From Rhodanobacter spathiphylli B39 (GTDB taxonomy: Bacteria; Pseudomonadota; Gammaproteobacteria; Xanthomonadales; Rhodanobacteraceae), in NCBI RefSeq assembly GCF_000264295.1, contig NZ_AJXT01000004.1:558001-622000 (forward strand): DNA of 64,000 nt. The letters are read 5' to 3'. Under the pieces are notes generated by a model. It did no database searches, was not told the origin of the DNA, and worked only from the letters and a program-made list of their open reading frames with translations. Shown in pieces: positions 27,372 to 37,079 of the stretch (positions are counted from its first letter, which is position 1; each line of letters opens with the position of its first letter). A program made the translations under genes and the position numbers.

Positions 27372-28535
27372 TCAATAGCTCATGCCGCGGGCCGACACCG
27401 GCCAGACCACCTCGACCTTGCCGCGGCGCACGCCGACGTACCAGTCGTGCAGGTTGCAGGTCGGGTCGCAATGGCCGGGAACGAGCCTCAGCTTGTCGTT
27501 GATGCGCAGGACGTCGTGCACGTCCGCGATCACGCCGTGTTCGTCCGAGGCGCCGAGGTAGCGCACGTCGTCGCGGCCGTGAATGACGGGCAGGCCGCTG
27601 TCCAGCGACATCGACTTGAGCCCGGCATCGCACACGGCCTGGCCGGGCTTGGCGCGGCTCATCACCGAGGTCAGCACGAACAGCGCGTTCTCCCATTCGC
27701 CCTGGTCTAGGCGCCGGCCGTCGCTGTCGCGGATGCGTCCGTAGTCCGCGTCCATGAAGGCGTAGCTGCCGCATTGGAGTTCGTTGTAGACGCCCGATCC
27801 GGACTCGAACGGATACGACCCGGTGCCGCCGCCGGTGACGAGTTGCGGGGGCAAGCCGGCTGCGTTCAGGCCATCGACGATGATCCTCACCATGGCGATG
27901 GCCTCGTCGAGCCTGGCCTTGCGGTCTGCGTAGTTTTCCAGATGCTGCATGGCGCCCTGGTAGGCCTGGATGCCGCCGAAAACCAGCGCCGGCGCTGTGT
28001 CGATGGCCCTGGCGATCGCGATCGCCTCGCCAGCGCTCGCCACCCCGCAGCGGCCCGCGCCGCAGTCGATTTCGACCAGGCATTCGAGGGTGCTGCCGTG
28101 TGTTTGCGCGGCGGCGGAAAGCTCGGCCACGTTGGCTTCGTCGTCAACGCAGACGATGATGCGCGCGCCGTGATGCGGCAGGCGGGCGAGGCGATCGATC
28201 TTGGCCGGGTCGCGCACCTGGTTCGACACCAGGATGTCGCGAATGCCGCCACGGGCGAAGGCCTCGGCTTCGGACACCTTCTGGCAGCACACGCCCACCG
28301 CGCCACCCAGGCGCTCCTGCAGCTTCTGCACGTCGACCGACTTGTGCATCTTGCCGTGGCTGCGGTGGTGCATGCCGTGCGCTTTCGCGTAGTCGCCCAT
28401 CTTCACGATGTTGCGCTCCAGCGCATCGAGATCGAGCACCAGGCAAGGCGTCTGGATGTCCGCCGCGTCCATGCCGGGCAGGGCCGGGATGTCATAACCG
28501 ACATCGCCGTGGCTGGAACTCGTCTTCTCGTGCAC
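27372..28535 (-). CDS. 3-hydroxy-D-aspartate aldolase-like (DSD1 family, PLP enzyme)
   Basis: 387 aa, fold type III PLP enzyme of the D-threonine aldolase/D-serine dehydratase-like family. The PLP lysine lies in SHGKMHKS. The blocks VGVCCQKVSEAEAFARGGI (19), ECLVEIDCGAGRCGV, FGGIQAYQGAMQH and LRLVPGHCDPTCN (metal-binding His and Cys) match, from memory, the Paracoccus 3-hydroxy-D-aspartate aldolase (BhcC) almost throughout. That enzyme joins glycine and glyoxylate in the beta-hydroxyaspartate cycle, or cleaves hydroxyaspartate. GTG start with GGAGAG just upstream. The other cycle genes are not in this window. Confidence 0.85.
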   Translation of the reverse strand: MHEKTSSSHGDVGYDIPALPGMDAADIQTPCLVLDLDALERNIVKMGDYAKAHGMHHRSHGKMHKSVDVQKLQERLGGAVGVCCQKVSEAEAFARGGIRDILVSNQVRDPAKIDRLARLPHHGARIIVCVDDEANVAELSAAAQTHGSTLECLVEIDCGAGRCGVASAGEAIAIARAIDTAPALVFGGIQAYQGAMQHLENYADRKARLDEAIAMVRIIVDGLNAAGLPPQLVTGGGTGSYPFESGSGVYNELQCGSYAFMDADYGRIRDSDGRRLDQGEWENALFVLTSVMSRAKPGQAVCDAGLKSMSLDSGLPVIHGRDDVRYLGASDEHGVIADVHDVLRINDKLRLVPGHCDPTCNLHDWYVGVRRGKVEVVWPVSARGMSY

Positions 28536-28903
28536 GAAGCTCTCCGCAGTTTTCGGATGGCAGGTGGGGATGTCGGGATGTCTGACGATGATGACACCGC
28601 TGTGCCTGGTTCACGATCGGTTGCCGGGGATGGCCCTGTTCACGGTTGCCGTCCGGACTCAGTGCTTCCTGTGGGATAGACCCTTGGGCACCGCTGCAGG
28701 GCAATGTGGCCACGTCATTGCGCATTCACCAGAAGCTGGTGCGGTTTCAAGAGGCTGCTGCGGTGTTTTGCGCACACTCATCGTGGGCGTCGGCTGACAT
28801 CATCCAAGGCGCCACCATGTCACATTCGTTCGAGTCGGGCACGGCATTCACTGACTGATCGGCCGCATGTCTTCGGGCTTCACTGCGAAAGGGAGTGATG
28901 GTG
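28536..28903. other. Gap without recognised gene
   Basis: About 370 bases between the aldolase start and a small reading frame. No protein-family match, repeat or clear hairpin seen. It should hold the aldolase promoter (reverse strand) and that of the small gene. Confidence 0.5.
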
Positions 28904-29170
28904 ATGGTGACGATCCTGTTGAAGCCATTGGCAAACGGGGGCTGGAGCATCTGCCGCCTCCACATTACCTTGTTCAGCGATCTGCAGTTGGGCGCTGCGA
29001 TCAAGCTTGCACGCGAGATGGCACGAGACGAGTTTCAGCGCCTCGGCAGGGAAACTCGTGTGGAAATGCCCGGACCCAGTTCCACCCTCGTCCTGGCCAG
29101 CTACACCCATGGCGCCGTCACGCATGCGCAGGGGACCACCGGTCAAGGCCGGGGCGTGCTGGCCGCCTGA
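28904..29170 (+). CDS. Small hypothetical protein
   Basis: 88 aa from ATG 28904, chosen because AAAGGGA lies nine bases before it (two GTG and one ATG codons lie just upstream in frame). Content looks protein-like: VTILLKPLANGGWSI, then LQLGAAIKLAREMARDEFQR as a helix and VEMPGPSSTLVLASYT as a strand pair. The pattern recalls short DUF2188-like or stress-associated proteins, but I cannot assign it. No signal peptide. Confidence 0.45.
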   Translation: MVTILLKPLANGGWSICRLHITLFSDLQLGAAIKLAREMARDEFQRLGRETRVEMPGPSSTLVLASYTHGAVTHAQGTTGQGRGVLAA

Positions 29171-29336
29171 GCCGGTTTACGGAGCCGGATACGCCGACTG
29201 CAGGGGGCGCGAAGGGGAGCGTGCGTCCAGGACCGGCTGAGCGCAGGATCGCGCCCATGGTTCATGGGCATGCGGCCACTTGCATTGGCGTACCATGCAG
29301 CCTAATTTCAAGCAGCCCAACCAAGGAGGGAGTCAA

Positions 29337-29990
29337 GTGATCAATGTGGTCCTGGTGGACGATCACGAGCTGGTGCGCACCGGCTTTCGAATGATCCTGC
29401 AACAGCAGTCGGACATTCACGTTGCGGGCGAGGCAGGCACCGCCGAGGAGGGGCTGCGGCTGATCCGCACCCTGACTCCGGACATCGCCCTGGTCGACGT
29501 GCACATGCCGGGCATGAGCGGGATCGAACTGACCGAGCGGGTGTGCCGGTCGAAACTGTCCACGCATATCGTGATCGTGACCGTCGTGGACGATGCGCGT
29601 TTTCCCAAGCGCCTGCTTGACGCGGGGGCGCTGGGCTACCTGACCAAGGGATGCAGTGCGGACGAACTGGTTTCGGCGGTGCGTCAGGTTGCCGGCGGAA
29701 GGCGCTATCTTGCCCCCGCCGTTGCCCAGCAGCTGGCACTGGCTACCCTCGATGGCAGCGCTTCGCCCTTCGACACGCTGTCCAGCCGCGAGCTGGAAGT
29801 GGCGATGATGCTGGTTCGGGGCAAGCCGCTGACGATGATCGGCGAGCAGCTCAATTTGAGCCCCAAGACCGTTTCCACCTACAAACAGCGCCTGATGGAA
29901 AAACTCCACGTGGACCACGTGTTGAGCCTCGCCCATCTGATGACGGTGCATGGCCTGATCGATACGCCGAATCACCACGTAGGCAACTGA
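29337..29990 (+). CDS. GacA/UvrY-type LuxR-family response regulator
   Basis: 217 aa. GTG start at 29337, fixed by AAGGAGGG seven bases before it and by the family start INVVLVDDHELVRTG. Receiver domain about 1-120 with phospho-acceptor Asp in ALVDVHMPGMSG and Lys in GYLTKGCS. LuxR/NarL helix-turn-helix about 145-205 (LSSRELEVAMML, LSPKTVSTYKQRL). The overall match is to GacA/UvrY, which drives small RNAs of the Csr system. uvrC, its usual downstream neighbour, is not here. A terminator follows the stop. Confidence 0.85.
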   Translation: MINVVLVDDHELVRTGFRMILQQQSDIHVAGEAGTAEEGLRLIRTLTPDIALVDVHMPGMSGIELTERVCRSKLSTHIVIVTVVDDARFPKRLLDAGALGYLTKGCSADELVSAVRQVAGGRRYLAPAVAQQLALATLDGSASPFDTLSSRELEVAMMLVRGKPLTMIGEQLNLSPKTVSTYKQRLMEKLHVDHVLSLAHLMTVHGLIDTPNHHVGN

Positions 29991-30021
29991 AGCTCCGGCA
30001 ACGAGCCCGGTGCGAGAACAA

Positions 30022-30049
30022 AAAAAACCGGACTTTCGTCCGGTTTTTT
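30022..30049. terminator. Bidirectional terminator between gacA-like gene and rne
   Basis: AAAAAACCGGAC (30022-30033), loop of four, complement at 30038-30049 ending in six Ts. Serves both convergent genes. Confidence 0.9.
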
Positions 30050-30059
30050 CATGGCTGCA

Positions 30060-33000
30060 TCAGCCTTGCGCATCGTTCCTGTCGTGCAGGACTGGGGCGG
30101 GCCCTTCCTTGTCTTCGATGGCCTTGTCCGTCACCGGGGCGGGATGTGGAGGCATGCCCAGCAGGTCACCTTGCTTGGGCATCGGCAGGGAAGCAGGGGC
30201 AGCCTCGGCGGCAGCCACCGGTGCCACTTGCTGCACCGCCACCGGTGAGGGGGGCGTGCCGATTGCAGCCGGCGTGATGCCGGTCGAATCGGTGTTCGGG
30301 AACCCGGAGGCCAACGGCGCAGCCGGTGCCGACTTCTCGACCGGGGCCGACGTCACCGTCGGAGCAGGGGTTGCCATTGTCGCAGCCGCAATCTCCGGGG
30401 CGGCCTCCCCGAGGTGTCGGGTCGGCTGCGCGGCGATGGCGTCACTTGCCGCACCTGCGTGCGTGGATGGCTGGCTGAAGGCTGGCTTCACCGCTGGTGT
30501 TTCAGAAGCCTCGACGTCAACGTCTCCAGCCGACATCTTTTCCTGGTCGGGCTTGGCTGCCGGCATGCCGGACGGGGCCATTGCGGACCGTGTTTCGGCC
30601 ACTTCAACCTTGACGGCGTGCTGTTCGGTACCGTCGTCTGCCGAAGCCGATTCGTCTTGGAGCGGAATCGGTGGCAGAGCAGGCAGGTTGAAGGCAGTTG
30701 CGCTGATCACGGCTGCGGACGCTTCCGGCCTCGACAGGCTTTCTGTCGCATTGGGTGCAGGGCTCGCATTGGCCGGGCGCTCGCGCACCGACGCTCTGGC
30801 CTGATCCGCGGCACCCGTCTTGACGTTGGCGGCATCCGCGGAGACGCGGTCGGCAACTGGCGGCTTGTTGGCTGCCTGAGCCGTGACAGACGTGGGCGCC
30901 AGGGTGCTTTCCTCGCGATCCTCGTCGTCCAGCGCCTCGGCCTGCTCGCTGCTGATATCGGTTCCGTTGGCACCGGCTTCGTCATGACGGCGACGACGAC
31001 GACCACCGCGGCGACCGCGTCGACGCCGTGACTGGGCACCTTCGGTATCCGTCGCGCCTTCTTCGGATGAGGGCGTGGCGGCCTCGGCAACTGGCGTCAC
31101 CAGCAGTTCGGCTTCCTTGGCTGCTTCGTCGATCGGGGAGGCAGCAGGACGCTGGTTCTCCACGACGCGTGGCTGGCGCTCACCTTTCGGCTGCTGCTGC
31201 GGATTGGGCTTGCGCTCGGTACGGGGCGGAGCGTTCTCGGCGGGCGGCTTCGGCTGGCGTTCCGCCCTGGCCGACTGGGCCTGCGCCTGTGGCGCCGGAC
31301 GCGACTGGGATTCGTTGTTGCGCTGGCGATTGCTGCGTGCCTGCTGCTGGGCTGCCGACTTCGGCGAGCCTTGCGGCGGTGTCGTTTCGCGACGGGGCTG
31401 GCGGGACGACGCGACATTGGCGCCGGTGCCATTGCGGGCGCCGCGTTCGTCGCGACGACCGCGGTTGCCGTTCTCGTTGCCGTTGTCGCTGCTCGCCGGA
31501 GCAGGGGAGGTCGCCGCCGGTGCTTCCGGGCCGCGGAACCAGCCCAGCAAGCGGGCAATGACGCCGCCGGCGGGTGCGCTGCGTGCCGCAGCGGGTTCTG
31601 CCGCGGCGCGGCGTGGTGCGGCCGGCCGACTGCTTGGGGCCGGAGCGGCCGCGACTTCCTCGCGCACCGGGGCCGGGCTTGCCGGAAGCACGCCGCTGAC
31701 TGCGGGCTGCTCACCGCTGCCAAGGGCCTGACCCATCTTCGGCAATTCGGCGGTTTCCACCGCGGTCAGCATTTCGTAGCTGGGCTTGCTGTGCTCGCCC
31801 ATGTCCGCTTCGCGGATGCGCTGGATCTCGATGTGCGGAGTCTGCAGCTTTTCGTCGGCGATGATCATCACGTGCACCTTGTGGCGCAGTTCGATCTCCA
31901 CCACGCTGGCACGCTTCTCGTTGAGCAGGAAGTTGACCACGCTGGAAGGCGCCTGCACCAGCACCTGGCCGGTGTTGTCCTTCATCGCGTGTTCTTCGAT
32001 CAGGCGCAGGGTCGACAGCGACAGCGATTCCACGCCGCGGATATGGCCGTGGCCTTCGCAACGCGGGCAGGTGATCTGGGTCGCTTCGCCGAGGCTGGGG
32101 CGCAGACGCTGGCGTGACATCTCGAGCAGGCCGAAGCGCGAGATGCGGCCGATCTGCACACGGGCGCGATCGAGCTTCAGCGCTTCCTTCAGGCGGTCTT
32201 CCACCTCGCGCTGGTGGCGCGGGCTGTCCATGTCGATGAAGTCGATCACGATCAGGCCGCCGGCATCGCGGATGCGCGCCTGGCGGGCGATTTCCACCGC
32301 GGCCTCGCAGTTCGTGTTGAAAGCGGTTTCCTCGATGTCGCTGCCCTTGGTCGCCTTCGACGAGTTGACGTCGATCGCGGTCAGCGCCTCGGTCTGGTCG
32401 ATCACGATCGAGCCGCCCGACGGCAGGCGGACCTGGCGGTCGAACGCGCTCTCGATCTGGGTTTCGATCTGGTAGCGGGTGAACAGCGGGGTGTCGTCGC
32501 GGTAGAGCTTGAGCTTGCGCAGGGCGTTCGGCATTACCTGCTGCATGAAGTCGCGGGCGTCGTTGTAGAGCGACTCGTCGTCGATCAGGATCTCGCCGAT
32601 GTCGCTGCGCAGGTAATCGCGCAGGGCGCGAATGAACAGCTTCGATTCCTGGTAGATCAGGAACGGCGCCCTCTGCTTGCCGGCCGCCTCGGAGATCGAT
32701 TTCCACAGCTGCAACAGGTAATCGAGATCCCACTGCAGCTCTTCGGCATCGCGACCCAGGCCAGCGGTGCGCACGATCAGGCCGACGTCGTCCGGCACGG
32801 TGACGTGATCCAGGGCTTCCTTCAGGGCCTGCCGGTCTTCACCCTCGATCCGGCGGGAGACGCCGCCAGCCTTCGGGTTGTTCGGCATCAGCACCATGTA
32901 GCGGCCGGCCAGACTGATGAAGGTGGTCAGGGCGGCGCCCTTGTTGCCACGCTCTTCCTTCTCCACTTGCACGACGACTTCCTGACCTTCTTTGATCAGT

Positions 33001-33272
33001 TCGCGGATGTTCGCCTTGTGCGGGTCCAGGCCGGCGGTGAAGTATTCGCGCGAGATTTCCTTGAGCGGCAGGAAGCCGTGGCGTTCGGCGCCATATTCAA
33101 CGAAGCAGGCCTCAAGTGAAGCCTCGACACGGGTGATTCGACCCTTGTAAATATTGGACTTTTTCTGTTCCCGCGAAGGGATTTCGATGTCCAGGTCGTA
33201 CAGGTTCTGGCCATCGACAATGGCCACGCGCAACTCTTCACGCTGAGTCGCGTTGATCAACATACGTTTCAT
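30060..33272 (-). CDS. rne: Ribonuclease E
   Basis: 1070 aa endoribonuclease and RNA-degradosome scaffold. I place the start at 33272, where the protein begins [21 protein letters not shown] like E. coli RNase E; the frame is open further upstream without homology. The N-terminal half contains the S1 domain ([20 protein letters not shown]), the DNase I-like catalytic part with its metal-binding Asp residues (VIDFIDMD) and the zinc-link CPRCEGHG. The C-terminal half is low-complexity, rich in Ala/Pro/Gln, with an Arg-rich RNA-binding block ([15 protein letters not shown]). The scaffold half is divergent, as is usual. Confidence 0.96.
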   Translation of the reverse strand: MKRMLINATQREELRVAIVDGQNLYDLDIEIPSREQKKSNIYKGRITRVEASLEACFVEYGAERHGFLPLKEISREYFTAGLDPHKANIRELIKEGQEVVVQVEKEERGNKGAALTTFISLAGRYMVLMPNNPKAGGVSRRIEGEDRQALKEALDHVTVPDDVGLIVRTAGLGRDAEELQWDLDYLLQLWKSISEAAGKQRAPFLIYQESKLFIRALRDYLRSDIGEILIDDESLYNDARDFMQQVMPNALRKLKLYRDDTPLFTRYQIETQIESAFDRQVRLPSGGSIVIDQTEALTAIDVNSSKATKGSDIEETAFNTNCEAAVEIARQARIRDAGGLIVIDFIDMDSPRHQREVEDRLKEALKLDRARVQIGRISRFGLLEMSRQRLRPSLGEATQITCPRCEGHGHIRGVESLSLSTLRLIEEHAMKDNTGQVLVQAPSSVVNFLLNEKRASVVEIELRHKVHVMIIADEKLQTPHIEIQRIREADMGEHSKPSYEMLTAVETAELPKMGQALGSGEQPAVSGVLPASPAPVREEVAAAPAPSSRPAAPRRAAAEPAAARSAPAGGVIARLLGWFRGPEAPAATSPAPASSDNGNENGNRGRRDERGARNGTGANVASSRQPRRETTPPQGSPKSAAQQQARSNRQRNNESQSRPAPQAQAQSARAERQPKPPAENAPPRTERKPNPQQQPKGERQPRVVENQRPAASPIDEAAKEAELLVTPVAEAATPSSEEGATDTEGAQSRRRRGRRGGRRRRRHDEAGANGTDISSEQAEALDDEDREESTLAPTSVTAQAANKPPVADRVSADAANVKTGAADQARASVRERPANASPAPNATESLSRPEASAAVISATAFNLPALPPIPLQDESASADDGTEQHAVKVEVAETRSAMAPSGMPAAKPDQEKMSAGDVDVEASETPAVKPAFSQPSTHAGAASDAIAAQPTRHLGEAAPEIAAATMATPAPTVTSAPVEKSAPAAPLASGFPNTDSTGITPAAIGTPPSPVAVQQVAPVAAAEAAPASLPMPKQGDLLGMPPHPAPVTDKAIEDKEGPAPVLHDRNDAQG

Positions 33273-33606
33273 GGTGGTAATCCTCGGCTTGGCCGCGCGT
33301 CGCGTGCCGCGGTGGCGCCACAGTGGCGGCCTGCCGGGGATCGCGCCGCTGCGGTTAAGCGGCAAAAAAAACGGCACCGTTTCCGGCGTCGGGATGATTC
33401 GGTCAGCTGCGCCTGCCGCCCCGATGCCGCATGGCATCGGACAAACGACGGCCCAACCGTTACGATGAAAGGGAGTCGCGACCGGCCGCCAGAAGGCAAC
33501 CGGGGCAATCCTCGCCGACGTTACGGGCGGGCACTCGACCCGATCCAGACTTCGATGGGCAGAATGTAGCGCCCGCCGAGTATCCTATTTCAGCAGGTTT
33601 TTTTCA
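33273..33606. promoter_or_regulatory. Divergent rne/rluC intergenic region (rne 5' leader)
   Basis: 334 bases between two divergent starts. In E. coli the long rne leader mediates autoregulation by RNase E cleavage; a similar leader would fit here, but I see no convincing copy of that structure or clear promoter boxes. Confidence 0.4.
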
Positions 33607-34605
33607 ATGCAGACGGCAACTTCCCATGACGCACCTCACGGTGTACGTCAAGTCGAGATCGGTCCCGAACGGGATGGTCAACGTATCGACAACGCGCTGG
33701 TGACCCTGCTCAAGGGCGTCCCCAAGAGCATGATCTATCGGCTTTTGCGTACGGGTCAGGTGCGCGTCAACGGCAAGCGTGCCAAGCCCGATACCCGTCT
33801 CGCAGAGGGTGATACGCTGCGCATCCCGCCGGTTCGGGTCGCCGAAAGGCCTGAAGGACATGCCCCCGCCGGGGGGCTGGTTGCCGCGGTCGCCGATGCG
33901 GTGATCTTCGAGGACAAGCACTTCCTGGTGATCGACAAGCCCTCGGGCGTGGCCAGTCACGGTGGCAGCGGGGTCAGCCACGGCGCCATCGAACTGCTTC
34001 GCGCGGCCAGGCCGCAGGAGCATCTGGAACTGGTTCATCGGCTGGATCGCGATACCAGCGGTGTGCTGGTGTTCGCCCGGACTCGCGCCGGGCTGACCGG
34101 TCTGCAGGCGGCGATTCGCGCCGGCGAGGTCACCAAGCAGTACCTGTGCCTGATGCTCGGCCACCCGTCCAAGGCAAAGTTCGACGTGAACGCGCCATTG
34201 TTGAAATCGGTGTTGCAGGGTGGCGAACGCATGGTGCGGGTGGCCGACAGCGGCAAGCCTTCGCTGACCTTCTTCCGCGAGATGGAGCAATACCCCAGCG
34301 CGCGCCTGATGCAGGCCACCCTGGGCACCGGCCGCACGCACCAGATCCGGGTGCATGCGGCGCATGTCGGCCATCCGCTGGCTGGTGATCCGAAGTACGG
34401 CGACCGCGAAATGAACAAGCGCTATCGCGAGATGGGGCTGGAACGGCTGTTCCTGCACGCTTCCCACATGAGCTTCGACCTGGATGGACGGGCCTACAGC
34501 TTTTCCGCGCCGCTGCCCGATGACCTGAAAAGCTTTCTCGACGTCCTTGCCGTCAAGGGCAAGCGGCTGGTCTATACCCGCGACAAGTCGCGCACCGACT
34601 ACTGA
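33607..34605 (+). CDS. rluC: 23S rRNA pseudouridine synthase RluC
   Basis: 332 aa RluA-family enzyme that makes pseudouridine at positions 955, 2504 and 2580 of 23S rRNA. An S4 RNA-binding domain covers about 25-85 (GQRIDNALVTLLKG, VRVNGKRAKPDTRL). The catalytic Asp is in the HRLDRDTSGVLVFA motif; TGRTHQIRVHAAHVGHPL follows. Diverges from rne, the conserved rne-rluC pairing. Its stop abuts the phhB stop on the other strand. Confidence 0.95.
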   Translation: MQTATSHDAPHGVRQVEIGPERDGQRIDNALVTLLKGVPKSMIYRLLRTGQVRVNGKRAKPDTRLAEGDTLRIPPVRVAERPEGHAPAGGLVAAVADAVIFEDKHFLVIDKPSGVASHGGSGVSHGAIELLRAARPQEHLELVHRLDRDTSGVLVFARTRAGLTGLQAAIRAGEVTKQYLCLMLGHPSKAKFDVNAPLLKSVLQGGERMVRVADSGKPSLTFFREMEQYPSARLMQATLGTGRTHQIRVHAAHVGHPLAGDPKYGDREMNKRYREMGLERLFLHASHMSFDLDGRAYSFSAPLPDDLKSFLDVLAVKGKRLVYTRDKSRTDY

Positions 34606-34947
34606 TCAGCGCGCCAGCAGCGCCTCGACCCGCGCGGCACAGATGAAATCGTTGAGGGACAGCCCGCCCACGTCATGGGTCGACCACAGGATTCGGCAAT
34701 GGCCGTAGCCTGCTTCCAGGTCCGGGTGGTGATCTTCATGGTTGGCCATGTAGCCGACCGCGTTGATGAAACCCAGCGTGTGATGAAAATCCTTGAACGT
34801 GAAGTCCTTCACGATGGCCCGGCCGTCATCGTCCAGGCTCCAGCCGGGCAGTTGTTGCAGCAGCTTGGCGATCTCGGGCGCCTGCAGCGCGTGTTCCTTG
34901 CCCTTGCGGGGCTGGCAATGTCTGGTCGAGAGCTCGTTGGCGTTCAT
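34606..34947 (-). CDS. phhB: Pterin-4a-carbinolamine dehydratase
   Basis: 113 aa. Regenerates the pterin cofactor of phenylalanine hydroxylase and may act elsewhere in pterin metabolism. Start at 34947 chosen because GGAG lies seven bases before it; four codons upstream is another ATG. Active-site histidines are in NHEDHHPDLEAGYGH, and the strand VKDFTFKDFHHTLGFINAVG is typical (20). No phenylalanine hydroxylase gene is adjacent. Confidence 0.92.
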   Translation of the reverse strand: MNANELSTRHCQPRKGKEHALQAPEIAKLLQQLPGWSLDDDGRAIVKDFTFKDFHHTLGFINAVGYMANHEDHHPDLEAGYGHCRILWSTHDVGGLSLNDFICAARVEALLAR

Positions 34948-35102
34948 GCAGGTCTCCATCGGTGTTCGGAATAGCGGACGCGAAGCGTCGAAGTTGTGCG
35001 CGCAAAAGTCAAAGCGCGCATGAAGCCTGAAACAGGACTAAAATGGTGCTGTTTCGTCGGCGCGGTCCGGCCGGCATCGACATGGGTGGTTCTGGAGCAG
35101 GC

Positions 35103-35711
35103 ATGATTGATATTTCCGAGCGCGCGCAGCAGCACTTTCTGCGCCTTCTCTCACAACAGGGCATCGAAGGACTGGGCATTCGCCTGCGGGTGACTTCGCC
35201 GGGTACGCCCGCGGCAAACTGCGAACTGGAGTTCTGCGAGCCGATCGACCTGGCCGGCGGGGAATGGACGATCGAGTGCGCCGGTTTCGACTTTCATGTG
35301 GACGGCGAGAGCGCCAGCTGGCTTGACGGTGCCAGCATCGACTTCGAGCCGAACGCGACCGGTGGCCAGCTCAATATCCGGGCACCGAAGATCAAGGGTG
35401 ACATCCCTGGCGCAGAAGCGGGGCTGATCGAGCGTGTGCGCTACGTACTGGAGGCCGAGATCAACCCGAAGCTCGCTTCGCATGGCGGCCGGGTCAGCTT
35501 GCTGGAGATCGACGCCAATGGTGTGGTGCTGCTCCAGTTCGGCGGTGGCTGCCATGGTTGCGGGATGGTCGACGTAACCCTGAAGCAGGGGGTCGAAAAG
35601 ACCCTGCGCGAGCGGGTGCCGGAAATCACCGCGGTTCGCGACGCCACCGATCACGCCGGCGGCGAGAAGCCCTACTACAGCAAGGCCGAGGGCAAATCCG
35701 CGATTGCCTGA
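35103..35711 (+). CDS. nfuA: Fe-S biogenesis protein NfuA
   Basis: 202 aa iron-sulfur carrier. The N-terminal part (about 1-95) is a degenerate A-type carrier domain; the C-terminal Nfu domain carries the cluster-binding CxxC in GGGCHGCGM. Start ATG 35103 (MIDISERAQ) has GGAG seven bases before it. Followed by a strong terminator. Confidence 0.95.
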   Translation: MIDISERAQQHFLRLLSQQGIEGLGIRLRVTSPGTPAANCELEFCEPIDLAGGEWTIECAGFDFHVDGESASWLDGASIDFEPNATGGQLNIRAPKIKGDIPGAEAGLIERVRYVLEAEINPKLASHGGRVSLLEIDANGVVLLQFGGGCHGCGMVDVTLKQGVEKTLRERVPEITAVRDATDHAGGEKPYYSKAEGKSAIA

Positions 35712-35732
35712 ACCGGTCGGTGCGCCATGACG

Positions 35733-35762
35733 AAAAAAGGCCCGCTCAAGCGGGCCTTTTTC
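35733..35762. terminator. Bidirectional terminator nfuA/cytochrome c
   Basis: AAAAAGGCCCGCT (35734-35746), two-base loop, complement at 35749-35761; A-run and T-run on the two sides serve the convergent genes. Confidence 0.9.
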
Positions 35763-35783
35763 GGACTGCAGGGAAGAATCGGC

Positions 35784-36137
35784 TTACTTGTCGCCGCCGA
35801 TGTGACCCTGCAGCGTGTCGAGCTTGCTCGGCAGCCCCGAAAAATACGCGGACACGTCTTCGATGTCTTGGTCGGAGAGCGTGGCGACCATGCCCTTCAT
35901 GATCGGGTTGTCGCGATCGCCATTCTTGTATTCGTGCAGCACGCGCTGGAGATACAGATTGTATTGTCCTGCCAGGCGAGGGTACTGGGGATCTACCGAA
36001 TTGCCATCGGTGCCATGGCAGGCGAAGCAGGTTGCAGCTTTCTGCTTTCCGTTCTCGGCATTGCCGTTGGCCAGCAACTGGGTGGACGCGAACGCCAGCA
36101 CGGCGCCGACGGAAAGCAGGGTAAGCACACGGTTCAT
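35784..36137 (-). CDS. Small periplasmic cytochrome c
   Basis: 117 aa class I cytochrome c. Signal peptide to about residue 23 (LLSVGAVLAFASTQLLANG). The haem site is CFACH; the distal Met ligand is probably in IMKGMVATLSDQD. It resembles one half of diheme cytochrome c4, or the monoheme c-553 type. Nineteen bases downstream of, and on the same strand as, another cytochrome; the two are probably one transcript. Possible electron donor to a terminal oxidase. Confidence 0.9.
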   Translation of the reverse strand: MNRVLTLLSVGAVLAFASTQLLANGNAENGKQKAATCFACHGTDGNSVDPQYPRLAGQYNLYLQRVLHEYKNGDRDNPIMKGMVATLSDQDIEDVSAYFSGLPSKLDTLQGHIGGDK

Positions 36138-36155
36138 GCGTGAAATCCTTGGCGA

Positions 36156-36479
36156 CTACTGGGCGAGACTGGAAAGGTAGGCGGCGATGTTCCGGATGTC
36201 CGCATCCGACAGGCTCTGGGCCTGCGCGCCCATCGTGGGATGCTTGCGGTCGCCAGCCTTGTAGCCACTCAGCGCGTTGACGATGTACTGCTCGTTCTGG
36301 CCGGCGATCTTCGGCACCGGATACTGCGGATAGGCATTGGTGTAACCGGGCACGCCGTGGCAGCCGGCACAGGTATAAACCAGCTTGCGGCCAGCAGCCT
36401 TGTCGCCTTCGGCGTGGGCGCTCGCGGTGGCGAACAGGGCAGAGGCCACAACCAGGCCCAGCAAATGCAATCGAGTCAT
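36156..36479 (-). CDS. Small periplasmic cytochrome c, paralog
   Basis: 107 aa class I cytochrome c. Start at 36479 gives a clean signal peptide (RLHLLGLVVASALFATASAHA). The haem site is CAGCH; the Met ligand is likely in HPTMGAQAQSLSDAD. Similar fold and length to the next gene, so the pair looks like a split cytochrome c4 or a duplication. First gene of the reverse-strand pair. Confidence 0.9.
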   Translation of the reverse strand: MTRLHLLGLVVASALFATASAHAEGDKAAGRKLVYTCAGCHGVPGYTNAYPQYPVPKIAGQNEQYIVNALSGYKAGDRKHPTMGAQAQSLSDADIRNIAAYLSSLAQ

Positions 36480-36617
36480 CGAGGTCTTTCCCACGAGTGC
36501 GACGGATACGGGATCTTGCAAGCCACCAAGTATAGACGTTGCGTTAACGACCTAACAACACTCCACTTGACGATGATCAAGGATTGCACGGCTCGCATGC
36601 GGTACATCGTCCGGGTA

Positions 36618-36647
36618 TTGGTGTTGCGTGCCGCGTCCCCATATACT
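36618..36647 (+). promoter_or_regulatory. Sigma70 promoter of ssrA
   Basis: TTGGTG (36618-36623) and TATACT (36642-36647), spacer 18, about 24 bases before the mature tmRNA 5' end. Inferred from position and consensus. Confidence 0.55.
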
Positions 36648-36670
36648 TCGAGTGTCAGATCGTTTTCCCC

Positions 36671-37025
<355 letters not shown>

Positions 37026-37030
37026 ACAAG

Positions 37031-37058
37031 AAAACCCCCGAGCGATCGGGGGTTTTTT
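37031..37058. terminator. Terminator between ssrA and smpB
   Basis: AAAACCCCCGA (37031-37041), four-base loop, complement 37046-37056, then Ts. Works on both strands. Confidence 0.9.
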
Positions 37059-37079
37059 CTTTGGTGCCTTGCCGAAGTT

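Noticed and set aside
28867-29340. 157-codon forward frame before the GacA-like gene
   Set aside because: Covers the same DNA as the better-supported 88-codon frame in a different phase and lacks protein-like pattern or a ribosome site.
33273-33437. N-terminal extension of RNase E
   Set aside because: The extra residues have no counterpart in RNase E; the [10 protein letters not shown] start at 33272 is universal.
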